From Thermomucor indicae-seudaticae (lineage: Eukaryota > Mucoromycota > Mucoromycetes > Mucorales > Lichtheimiaceae): a stretch of 32,633 nucleotides of DNA. The position numbers and the translations under genes are program-made. The stretch is taken from the NCBI GenBank assembly GCA_000787465.1, contig JSYX01000395.1, positions 1 to 32,633 of the forward strand, read 5' to 3'. Positions 1-11,600 of the stretch are shown piece after piece; within the stretch, counting starts at the first letter, position 1, and each line of letters starts with the position of its first letter. The notes beneath the pieces were generated by a model. It had not been told where the DNA came from, did not search any database, and saw only the letters and a program-made list of their open reading frames with translations.

Positions 1-1
1 T

Positions 2-287
2 TCAAGGATCCACAGAGGCCGATTTCTCAGGCTGTCCCTTGTAGTCAAGCCTCCTTGCCTTTATTGGGTGACCCAAGGTTGGACGCTCAAGGCTGATGGG
101 CAACCCTTGGAGGCGGAAGAAGTTGAGAACACTGGGTGACCTTGGGACTCCAAGTCTTCTTTTTCTCCATATTTTGCTACGAGATACTTGAATGCGCAAA
201 TGACACGTAAAACAATACTCACGCAGAAAATAAAAGAATGTTTCTCTTCTGCCGTCTTGGGATTTTTAGAGGCGTTTTTGATAACAT
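2..287 (-). CDS. Doubtful small cationic protein (79 aa)
   Basis: I do not recognise this protein. An ATG at 285-287 opens a short exon (223-287) that ends at a good GTGAGT donor. A 46-nt intron (177-222, acceptor CGTAG) joins it in frame to a second exon (2-176) with TGA at 2-4. The product is 79 aa and very basic, with KIWRKRRLG in the middle and ARRLDYKGQ near the end; the N-terminus could be a mitochondrial presequence. A further donor-like site at 392 and an ATG at 419 leave room for an upstream exon, and the gene may be spliced onward beyond the window edge instead of stopping at position 2. Support is only the open frame and the splice sites, so it may be spurious. Confidence 0.3.
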
Positions 288-419
288 CTCGGTGGGATTT
301 GGCAGGGAGAAAGGTCAAGTGATGTACTAGAAATTGCAGACGGAAGACAGAAGACAGAAGACATCGTGCGTCGATGCAGACCTAGGATTTACCTTTACGA
401 GACTGACGGTACTGTGCAT

Positions 420-1422
420 TGCCGCTGGTAAATATTGTGTGACATTGCCGAGAGTAGCTTTATGCACAACACATTCTTATGCAGGCATAACGAGCTGAAT
501 ATTTCATAGGGCCTTCAGCTGCGCAAAGTCTTGTATTTGCTAGCAAAGCGACATTGTAAGTCTCACGGCAGCGTTTCAGCATCATCTTTTGCATATGCAA
601 GAAATCCTTTTTGCGTTTGACTAAATGTGTGTCATTAGTCCGTCTGCATACGTTTAGAAGTCCTCGCTAATCACAATTGACATAAAGATATGGCACATCA
701 GGCGTCTCGAGGAAGGTCCTAGCTGCAACGGTTGCAGTAGGCCAGCAAAGCGTGTGCATTGATCCGTACGTTAGATTGACTTCTGTCTATTTCCTCCAGT
801 TGCTTCAGAGTCTGTTTTTTTGATAGATGTAGAATATAGTTAGGGGTTGATCCCTTTAGGACTTACCGTCTTTTCTGTCTTTTGGTCGTGGAGAGGCTTG
901 CTCATAGCTGTGAGAAAACCCCTTCGAACATTTTATTGTCTTTTTTCTCAAGTTCTACAGTTCAGACTCTTTATGACATGACGAAACGTTTTTGCTCTCT
1001 TCATCTTTGGAGAGTGGGAGTCTGTGAGAGGCGGCGGGTTCGTCCACGTTTATAACCGGCAAATTCCATTCTGCATTTTTCTGTTCAACCGCCTCCACCG
1101 GTAACAGGTGGTCCCCGCCACAGCGGGATTACCCTTCGGGGGCGGGGGTTGACAGAAGGAAAATGTATCTATTGTGTGCTGCTCGAGATTTCACTGAAAG
1201 CCAAGTTTCAGCGCAAGGTATTTTTCTTCCAACGTAAATCATCCATAAGATTTGGTTTACAGTTGATGTCAAATATACTTTAAGTGGCGCAACAGTATGC
1301 TTATTCGAAAGAATGCGTCAAAAGCAATTTGCCCTCTGAGAACACGAAAAATTTGCGGGGAATTGGCAATGCTTAATTCAGTACGCGTTCGAAAATAGAT
1401 ACTTTCTTTTGAGTTCGAAAGG
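420..1422. other. Intergenic, no gene seen
   Basis: I see no convincing ORF or RNA gene here. The right part should contain the promoter of the plus-strand gene starting at 1423. The one notable structure is a GC-rich inverted repeat, CCCCGCC at 1113-1119 and GGCGGGG at 1141-1147, in an otherwise AT-rich stretch. Confidence 0.5.
1113..1147. repeat. GC-rich inverted repeat (7-bp arms, 21-nt loop)
   Basis: CCCCGCC at 1113-1119 is perfectly complementary to GGCGGGG at 1141-1147. The spacer contains a second short GC-rich arm (GCGGG / CCCTTCGGG). It lies about 275 bp upstream of the gene at 1423. It does not fold as a tRNA (no T-loop consensus). The function is unknown. Confidence 0.4.
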
Positions 1423-3761
1423 ATGCAATGGCGAGTCTTGACGCTGGTGCTGTGTGGATTGGTGGTCATGTACATTACCAGCCTGATGCAAGAGACATCT
1501 TACCCGCATCCGTACAGCATTTACACTTCTGATCCAACACGATGGCGACACAAACCTGACAGCATGCTTTTATCAACCGCCGCCGGTTATCTTTACCTGA
1601 CCTTGTTCTACTATGAGGCAGCACCAGAAGGACGAGAGGGATTCCGTAATGGTGTAGGGCCCATGAAAACGGGCGTTGTAGGTAAGGTGGGGTGCCTTCT
1701 TTGTTCTCTCGAACATGTACCTGATCAAGAAGACATGGTTATTCAGGGCGCATCATTCAGTTACGAAAGCCATTGCATGTCCTGACAGAGAAAGCCGGAA
1801 ATGTATCAGAGGACAATGGCAAGTATTATTACATGGGTTAGACAGCCTCTGTTCGTTGCACGTCGATTAATTTGAGTGTGTGTGCGTGTGTGCACACAGT
1901 ATGGGTACAGACTTTCTCGCATGAACTGCCAGGTGCAATCTCCAAAATTTCTGACGCGTCAAGTACGACAGAATCAAAGATACTTCAGTTCGGCGTCATG
2001 TATCACAAGATACAGGATGAAGTGGCTCGTCACTATATTCGCATATATTACTTGAGAGAGGATGAACACAGAGGAATGCCCGTGTTCGAGTACAAAGATG
2101 TTCGCATGCCTGGAACCACGTTCATCGATGCTTTTACGTTAGAAGCAGACTCTATTTTGTACTCTCGGTAAGTTTTAACTATCAAGTTACTGCTAGAACA
2201 AATGAGACAAACACCGAATTCATTCATCAGTGACCCTGATCGATATCGTTTCCGTATTGTTGCTTTACCGGCTAATCTCACGCTGCCGCCACATTCACGA
2301 GAAGCTGAAGAAATCGTGATTACCCGTGGCGAAGCAGGGGACTCCATTAAAAGTAAGGGGAAACACTAGAGAAGTAACGTAATAACCTGAGACCTTACGC
2401 GGTAACCGGAAGCAGGCTATCATCAGCCGGTTGGCACAGAGAGCCATAAATCCATGATATGCAAAGTCTTTTCACCTGTGTAAGTGTATAGTAATACCTT
2501 GCATGCTTCAGGTATCTTATTAATCTCATCTGGCTATGTTCTGTGGAGTTGATGTATAGAAAGGAAACTTACCGTGTTTTGTCTCTTGATGTGTACAAAA
2601 CTGAAGATGCCTTCTATGTAAATATCACGTTTGCTGATAACGCAACCTCGACGACGGAGCTCTCTGAATTACGGCAAGAATCGAAATGGAAAGTAAAGCG
2701 CCAGACACAGCGTCAGGTAGATCTTCTGCCTTACTGAAATTTCTTGCATAATGACTGATAACACTATTTTCTAGCGACATATGTACATAGAGGGACCGAT
2801 GGAATATGTCGGATTCGCGGATGTGACCCAGTATCAGCAAGAACAGAAAGTGAATATGCCTTCGGCAGTCTTCGGTAAGAGACGCTTTACGGGTGTGTCT
2901 GGTAAAGAAGGACTCATAAATATATAGCTCGTTCATTGCAAAGCAAGACAGTAGTTTTGCCACTCATTCAGAACCGCTTCTTGACCTTGGATTATCTTAA
3001 GAGAGCTGGTGACGGAGAGACAGATACCGGATACTATGACTGGCTCGAAAATGAAATACATGGAGCATATGATGTCGATATACTTGGCCTGCAAACGGAT
3101 GATGAAGGGGACTTGCTTGCATTGTGGACAGAATACAATGTGATCTATATTTACAAGCGTGGATTGGCTGATGCAGACCGGAAATCTACACAGACATCAT
3201 CCTTGCTGGACGTATTGCGATATTGGCTTCATTCTCGGGTACAAAAAGCTATTGGTGAAGAGAAACATGGGTGGGCGCGACAGGAGCTCGGCATCCCTTT
3301 GGATTGGAGGTTATGTATGGTGATCACGCCTGCTGAAGGAAGGTTAGGAACATCGGTAAGTCGATTATTCTCAAAGCAAATATAAATTGCAGGATCCTCA
3401 TTTTACTGCGATAGGCCATCAGTGCGCTGAAGTTTTGGAGTTCATCGGGAGAAGAAGGGACCCGTAAAAATCACTATCTTTGTAAGTGGCCTTTAGTGCA
3501 ACATCGGGAAACGGATTAACCCTTGGTTTCGCATAGTTGTGGCACTCAGAAACGGCGGCGTAAATTCATACCTCGTTGATGGAGTTGAGGGACACCAGGA
3601 TGGATATTTTTTGAGTTATGCAAATGTACGCTGGGATATGTTAACAGGTAACTAACGCCTCCACTTTAATATGAAAACATTGTGCCTAATGACTTTCAAT
3701 AGCTATGTCGTTTGTTGTGGCCATGTTTGCGTTCAATGAATATTATCATCATCGTACGTGA
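1423..3761 (+). CDS. Membrane-anchored protein of unknown family (576 aa, 11 exons)
   Basis: I do not recognise the family. Eleven exons splice in one frame: 1423-1681, 1789-1836, 1900-2167, 2231-2352, 2416-2479, 2512-2716, 2775-2874, 2928-3355, 3415-3481, 3537-3647, 3703-3761. All introns are GT-AG; the one at 2480-2511 is only 32 nt. The protein begins with a hydrophobic segment (residues 5-22, LTLVLCGLVVMYI), which suggests a signal anchor. It has a large polar middle region with possible N-glycosylation sites (NITF, NATS, ANLT) and ends with a short hydrophobic stretch (MSFVVAMFAF) just before the stop. This fits a secretory-pathway membrane protein with a lumenal or outside domain (inference). 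It faces the SCI1-like gene tail to tail across 44 bp. Codon use and clean splicing argue for a live gene. The least certain junctions are those around exons 2 and 5. Confidence 0.75.
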
Positions 3762-3805
3762 AAAGCAACTAGATTTATATATGAGGGTAGAAGGTAGTTC
3801 GCCTT

Positions 3806-4971
3806 TTAGAAGGCACCGCGATTCTTTCGCTCCTCTGCCATTTTCCGGAGCATTTCCATCGTCGCATCTTCCTTTGCTTTGTATTCTGCCAGCTTTTCCT
3901 TGACTGGACCTAAGCGCTGTTGCTGTTTTTCCGCTCGTCGAGCTTGCCGTCTTTCCTCTGCTCGTTTCTGTGCCGCTAATCTATAGAGCAAGTGTCAGCT
4001 GCCTGACACAAGCACTGGCAGTGTCTGAGTAATACCTTGACTGGAAGTCATCCCCACCGCCATACAACTCTGATTCATTCAACTCAATATCCGGACTCCT
4101 TTCTCGCCTATGGAAAGCGTTGATTGCTCGTCGCTTGGCCAGCATGGCTTCTCGACCAGTTTCCCGTGGAGCAACCTCATCCAGATACTCTTCGTGTTTC
4201 TGGCGTGCAATCTTTTGTTCTCGCTTTCGTGCAGCCCGCTCCGCCTCCTTGCGGTCTTCTTCATCTGGTAAAACAGACCTATGCTAAGTATCCAGCATGC
4301 TCTGTCTTTCCGATAATTTTTTTCTCTACCTGTTTGATCGTAATGACTTGTTGATGCTGATGGCAATGATGGCCCAACATTCCTTCGAGGACCTGTTTGT
4401 TTCTTGGTCGTACCGGCTGTTGCAGTGTCGACGCTATCGCGGACCCTGTCGAGCTCATGTTGGTCTAGCTTATCGGCAAAAGCCCACCGATAGCCGGTTC
4501 TATCAGACGAAGCCAGTTGCGATGGGTTTATACCCTTGTAGTATTTGTCTAGGACAAGTCTCAGTCTCTACTTGAAGCAGAAGGAGGGCTCGCCTTTCTT
4601 CATTTACCATCAAGGTCGTTTCTATTCCAGGCCTTGACAAACTTTTTGAAATAATGTCGAGCATCCTCGGATGACAATTCGTCAAAGTATCTTCCTTTTT
4701 CTTCGGTCAGCCATAAGCGGAATTCGGTTGCCTTTTCGTAATAGTCGTCGGTTGATATGGCTGTTAAATGGAATTAGAAACGAATGCCTCATCATAGAGA
4801 GAGAGAGAGAGAGAGAGACAGAAAGGGAGAGAGGATAGGTGGGGAAAAAGAAAGAGGGAGCCCTTTACTTTCAGCGACTTCGCTGCTTTTCTTCTTTGAC
4901 TTCTTGTGTTTGCGCCTGTGCTCTTCTTGATCGGATTCGTAGCTGTCTCGACGATGCTTTCTGGAACTCAT
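3806..4971 (-). CDS. SCI1-like (style cell-cycle inhibitor 1-type) nuclear protein
   Basis: Five exons (4971-4869, 4760-4608, 4548-4330, 4264-4036, 3980-3806) give 292 aa. The N-terminus is Lys/Arg/Ser-rich (MSSRKHRRDS, HKKSKKKSS). The core around residues 40-85 has FRLWLTEEKGRYFDEL, then ARHYFKKFVKAWN and DKYYKGI. Next comes a charged middle with ESELYGGGDDF, and a highly charged helical C-terminus ending RKMAEERKNRGAF. As I recall the family, this order matches plant SCI1 proteins and their fungal and animal homologues, which are nuclear and linked to cell-cycle control and pre-mRNA splicing. The fungal function is inferred. The ATG at 4969-4971 is followed within 103 nt by intron 1 (4761-4868), which contains a GA/CT microsatellite. 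The gene shares a 105-bp divergent promoter with the HAD gene at 5077. Confidence 0.8.
4793..4822. repeat. GA/CT dinucleotide microsatellite in an intron
   Basis: A run of GA repeats on plus (CT on the coding minus strand) sits inside intron 1 of the SCI1-like gene (4761-4868). On the transcript it forms a pyrimidine-rich tract upstream of the acceptor, so length changes could affect splicing (inference). A similar CT run occurs at about 6171-6186, downstream of the LPD1 stop. Confidence 0.8.
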
Positions 4972-5076
4972 TTTGCTGGGTGGGGAAGACAGAAAAGATC
5001 ACTGCATGAAATTTAGTGCAGCCGTTCGCAGTAAAACGTCACGCTGGGTCTCCACCTTTCAGTTGGACATTGCAAC
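4972..5076. promoter_or_regulatory. Compact divergent promoter region
   Basis: Only 105 bp separate the ATG of the minus-strand SCI1-like gene from the ATG of the plus-strand HAD phosphatase gene. Both promoters must lie in or overlap this gap or the first exons. I saw no clear TATA box. Confidence 0.5.
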
Positions 5077-6125
5077 ATGCCGCGCATCACGCATTGTATC
5101 TTTGACATGGTACACCTTTTACCGTAGTCATGGGACATGTGAAAGGCCGCGATTTACATTCGTTTGCTCTTTTTTGCATGCTTTGTCGTTGTTGGACAAT
5201 TTAGGACGGCCTTTTGCTAGACACGGAGCGTGTCTATACTGAAGTGACTCAGGAGATTCTGGACAAGTACGCGAACGGAGCCCGGTTTACTTGGGAGGTG
5301 AAGAGTAAACTGATGGGCCGTACTGGAAGAGAGGTATTATGGATTGATAGCAATAAAAAGGGGACCTTTATGTGGGGGAGGGGTACCAAACATACAAGAC
5401 ATAGTAGTCGGCTGCCATGGTTGTGGATGAATATAAACTACCAATGACGGTGGATGAATATATGGACATCTGCTCCAAACTTCACGAAGAGCGATTTCCA
5501 CTGGTTAAACCGCTGCCGGGCGTTGAACGTCTCGTACGCCATTTACATCGACATGGTATTCCGATGGCTGTAGCGACGTCCTCTACTCGACCCAAATTTG
5601 AACTCAAGACGTCTCGGAACAAGGATCTGTTTGCGTTGTTTGATCACGTTATTTGCGGTGATGATCCTGGGATCCAGAACGGCAAGCCGGCGGCGGACCT
5701 GTTTTTGGCCGCTCAACGCGCTCTCGGTAACCCGCCTTCAGAAAACTGCCTCGTCTTTGAAGACGCAATCAATGGTGTGCAAGCAGGACTCAATGCCAAG
5801 ATGCATGCAAGTGGAAGAGAGAGAGATTATTGTTCAACGATATGTCTGACTGACTGACTAACACCATAGGTTGCCTGGGTCCCAGACCTGAACCTGCGAA
5901 ATATAGTGCAGGATATCGAGTCTCACGGTGCATCCGTGGTACTAGATTCGATGGAGCAATTTGATCCCGAGGTTTGCCATGTCATGTTGTGTCGCATATA
6001 CCATTTTTTTCTAAGATCAGTTTCTATTTCTTTAGCATTTTGAACTACCAGCCTTTGATACTGAAGGACACCTGGAAACGATAAAGGACACAGACATAGT
6101 CGCGAGCAGAGAGAATGATATATAA
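5077..6125 (+). CDS. HAD-superfamily phosphatase (pseudouridine-5'-phosphatase / GPP type)
   Basis: Five exons (5077-5109, 5205-5333, 5408-5806, 5870-5971, 6036-6125) give 250 aa. All four HAD motifs are visible. Motif I is FDMDG (nucleophile D10, acid/base D12), split by intron 1; motif II is VATSS (T111/S112); motif III is Lys147 in NGKPAADLF; motif IV is VFEDAINGVQAG (E172, D173). The cap between motifs I and II (GRTGRE, then PLPGVERLV) is typical of the HDHD1/GS1-like group, which removes phosphate from small metabolites such as pseudouridine-5'-phosphate or glycerol-3-phosphate. The exact substrate cannot be read from sequence. Intron 3 (5807-5869) appears to be GC-AG, with donor GCAAGT. 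No targeting peptide is seen, so it is probably cytosolic. It is convergent with LPD1 across a 111-bp gap. Confidence 0.88.
5807..5869 (+). other. GC-AG intron in the HAD gene
   Basis: The exon ends ATGCAT and the intron starts GCAAGT. A GACTAAC branch-like site precedes the CCATAG acceptor. Only this donor keeps phase 0 and gives the expected protein junction (motif IV region into VAWVPDL). No GT donor nearby gives an open frame. Confidence 0.7.
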
Positions 6126-6135
6126 ATAAAGTCTA

Positions 6136-8183
<2,048 letters not shown>

Positions 8184-8699
8184 TATTATTTGTCTAGAGT
8201 GTTGACAAAGCAAGAAGCTCCCCCCCAAAGGTGGGAAAAATTGGTGCGGGAAAACATGGAGCGGGAACATGGGTGCCGCCGGACCGTCGTCACAAAGCGG
8301 GTTCTACCGGAGACCGAAGACGTCTTTCCAGCCTTGCATTTCTGCTTCTTCCCAGAGGTACCTGTATATCGTCTTTTCTTGCTAAACGAAAGCTGTAAAC
8401 GCTGCTAAGCCTGGTATATGAGTGCTACTGATTGGAAAAAAACCAGAACAGAGAAAATGCTATCATCTATGTAGACAACAAGTCGGTGGTCATCAACCGG
8501 GTCGCCGGTTAAACCATGCCCCTAAACTCTGATATCCGCTTGCTCAGTTTGCATGAATCGTTATGAGAAGAGACCAAACCACGTGTACGCTGAGATATGT
8601 AAACGATGCAACTTCATTTTCTTGATTTACAGAGATATAGAGCTGCCCAAAAAGATGCGTTCAGTTTCAGCTCCTACGAAAGGAAATCCTACGGCTCAC
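8184..8699. other. Spacer between the Fanzor 3' end and LPD1
   Basis: I see no gene here. Both flanking genes read leftward, so this stretch is the LPD1 promoter and also the 3' flank of the Fanzor gene. It contains a CACGTG E-box at 8580-8585 and a perfect AACCGG/CCGGTT hairpin at 8495-8510. In known Fanzor/TnpB loci the guide (omega) RNA is encoded at or beyond the 3' end of the nuclease gene, so this is where to look for it (inference). Confidence 0.45.
8495..8510 (-). other. GC-rich hairpin downstream of the Fanzor gene
   Basis: AACCGG (8495-8500) and CCGGTT (8505-8510) form a perfect 6-bp stem with a 4-nt loop (GTCG on plus). It lies about 190 nt past the Fanzor stop on the same strand. 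It could be part of a guide-RNA scaffold or a chance structure; I cannot separate these from one sequence. Confidence 0.3.
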
Positions 8700-11600
8700 C
8701 TATGTTCTTTTTGCAAAGGAATCCTCAGAAGCACCAGGAACATTCGGGGTGTCCTGGGTCTGCTGTGTTCTCAGCTGCGCAGAGGCTGATCGTCGTGAGA
8801 ACGGGGCCAGAGTCTCGTCAAAAAGAGTCTTGCTAACACCCGCCAGGCAAATGTTGAGTGCTGCAATCACGTCCCTGTTCTGTGTAGAGGCATGCTTTCG
8901 ATACAGAGGACATTCACGGTTGTAACATATAGACGAACTGTTGGACGATACAGTCCTCCACTTTCCGCGGATAAACTTCTTCACCATAGGGCGGCTTATT
9001 GGCTCGTAACAGAACGCGCAAGTCTGAGAACTACGATATTCGTCCACTAAAACGACAGTTGCATATCGCCTGTGGCGTCCACGGAGCCACTTTCCGCCTT
9101 GTTTCACATGCCACTTAAGTCTGGAACCAAAGGACGTGCCTTCTTTCCCAATAAACATCAGCGGCACACTGCCTTTGCCCCCAGCCGTTCGTAGAAACTT
9201 CCTCTCATCACTTGCAACGCGGTCGTAGGTTTTCTTCTTCATTAGACGCAGCGTACGATGATCTCGCCGTCCGCGACCAGACTGATAGAACGCTCTCAGT
9301 GTTGGACGGTTTCTTCTCATAACCTATGATGATGATGCATTATTATCACATTCAGCAGGCAGTTCAAGACATCAAGATCCTAACTTTCTGTCGCCGCTTC
9401 ACTTCGTCCGCTGTCATCGCGGCCCTCAGGCTGCTTCCTGCAAATTCTTCTTCTGCTTTCTGAACTTTCTTATTTTTGGACTTTTCACCATAAACAAGTG
9501 TCTGATTAGAGCGCTGGAAACGGAAATCTATTGACCAAACCTTACCTTTCGTTTCTCTCTAAGTCTTGAGATCTTGTTACAGAGCGTCTTTTCGCGTAAA
9601 TTCTCTGCAGTAATGCAGTACGTATCCTGTGTCACCATCTCTTCCTCATCATCGACTTCCATCGCAACTTTATCGTCTGCTAGAACTTGAAAACGGTTAA
9701 AAAGCTCGAGATGGTATTTCAACCTCTTCTCCGTAACTGCGACGGTCGTCGAAAGGGTGCAAAGGCCGTAATCTGTTCCGCTGCACACAAATTGCTTTCC
9801 TGTTTGCTGCGTTTCTTCCTTCAATTTCGACAGATCCATGTGGTCAGCATCATCCTCTACAAATCTGCGGCCAAACCTGGGTGTGACTGTATCTTTCCTT
9901 TGCGGACAGCCTGAATTGCGTAAACCGAGCTCTACTTCTCGCCGTCGTGCTCGCTCGTCCTTCAACTGCACCTTCTTCCTGTTTGCTTGCAAGGTAGCTT
10001 CCGCACGGTCTCCCCCTTTTGCCTTGATCTCTTGTGTTCTTACACCAGCCTTGTTCTTGACCTGTGCGTACTCTTTGTTCGCCCTCCTCTTGTTTGCATT
10101 CAAATCCTTCAGCTCCTCCTTCAGTGTCTCTATACGTCCATCGATTTGCTTCAAGAACGCTTCATCGACTACTCCTGGATTATCTCCGGCCTTCTTGTCC
10201 GGTTGACTGCTATTGTCCTTCCTCTTCCTGTCTCGTTCCTCGTAAGCGGATACTTTCAACTTGCCACTATCCTTTGCGCTCCCTGCGAGCACTGCAGTAC
10301 GATCCGGACAAACCGTAACACAGTTGTCAAACGCCATCCCATGGCTTTCACAGCGACTATCTATCGCTTCCATGTCAAAAACTTGCGCCAGAGTCACCGT
10401 CTTGTTCCTGTTGGCAATTTCTTTACTGGTAATACGTCTGCCATTGCCCGTAGAAACTTTGAAATTGTCCCCGCTCAAAAACACTTCATAGACGCCAGTT
10501 GCATTCAGACGAAGGGGATAAACTGCAGCAGCTGATGGCATTGGCGATATCTCGGAAGTGAAATCACCATAACCAGCTATCTGCAAAAGACAGTTTGATA
10601 ACACGACAAGCGGCAGACCATAACCGGGCTTCTTGGTAGCGTTTTGCATCGGAATCGTGAAGGGCAAAAGCGCATTCGTGAGTCTGACGATTGTTTCGAT
10701 CTCCTGAGCATTCAATCCCTGTCCTCTCCACTGTTCTTCCACCTTCGCCGCCGTGATACCTTTTTCCGTAAAAAGCAGACGCTTGATGAACCCCTCAATC
10801 GATCTAAGCCGTGATGCCGGCGGCTCCTTCTGCTCCTTCTTCCTTTGGGCATCCGAATCCGCTTCATAATACTCGTCTGCTAACTTCAGGATCGCCCTCG
10901 CATCTGTGCTCTTTCTGGCAAGTGCCGTTTCCTGTCAGCAAATGCCGGGTTAGGTCGGCAAAATGATGCGTTCAATCTGTATTAAATACGAACCATCTGG
11001 ATCACTTCTTCATCTTCTTTATTCTCTGATTCTTCTTTCCCTTCATCTTCCGGTGTTGGAGCTTCTTCTCTTGCCTTTGACCACAGCGACCTCGTTAGGG
11101 ATATGCCAGAGTACTGGATAGATGTAGGCTCACCTTTTTGTTGCGCTCCACTCGCTCACTCCGTTTTCTCCCCAAGAAGTTAATCTTCTTATTGCATGCA
11201 AATAATTATTTCTTCCAACGCTCTTTTTCTAGCGCAGACTCTGCTTCTGCTTCTTTACGGACACACTTGGCACGCTGCTTCAGTTCTTCTCGCATCTTCT
11301 CTCTTTGTCGCTCCCTGGCGTCGCATTTCTCCGCTTTTGAAGATCTGTTCTGCATATTTTCCTTTGCTTTTTCGTTCGCCTTCTGTACACTTGCCGCTTC
11401 TCGCTTTGGTGTCAGCCACATTTTCACAGGATATCTCAAAAGATATTTCAGTGAACGGCCAACGAGCTTTCCATTGTTCCACATGGTGCTCAGGTTACGC
11501 GCAAACTCTTGCGTAGCCATACTTGTTGTGTTAGAAAGGTCTTGAGTTCTTTTAGGGACGCTCTCCCATTTGACCTGAAGGCTGCTCGACAAGGGTCGCT

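Noticed and set aside
1085..1165. GC-rich fold considered as a tRNA or small RNA
   Set aside because: No T-arm GTTCRA consensus, anticodon arm or 7-bp acceptor stem could be fitted.
8553..8836. Plus-strand ORFs overlapping the Fanzor 3' end
   Set aside because: They overlap the RuvC-III/C-terminal coding sequence on the other strand and have no recognisable domain.
9838..10535. Plus-strand ORFs (up to 182 aa) opposite the Fanzor gene
   Set aside because: Low-complexity Ser/Leu-rich antisense translations of the charged minus-strand coiled region.
11075..11133. 20-nt intron (ending at the first CAG after the GTGAGC donor)
   Set aside because: Too short. A 59-nt intron with a CTAAC branch site and AAG acceptor keeps the same phase.
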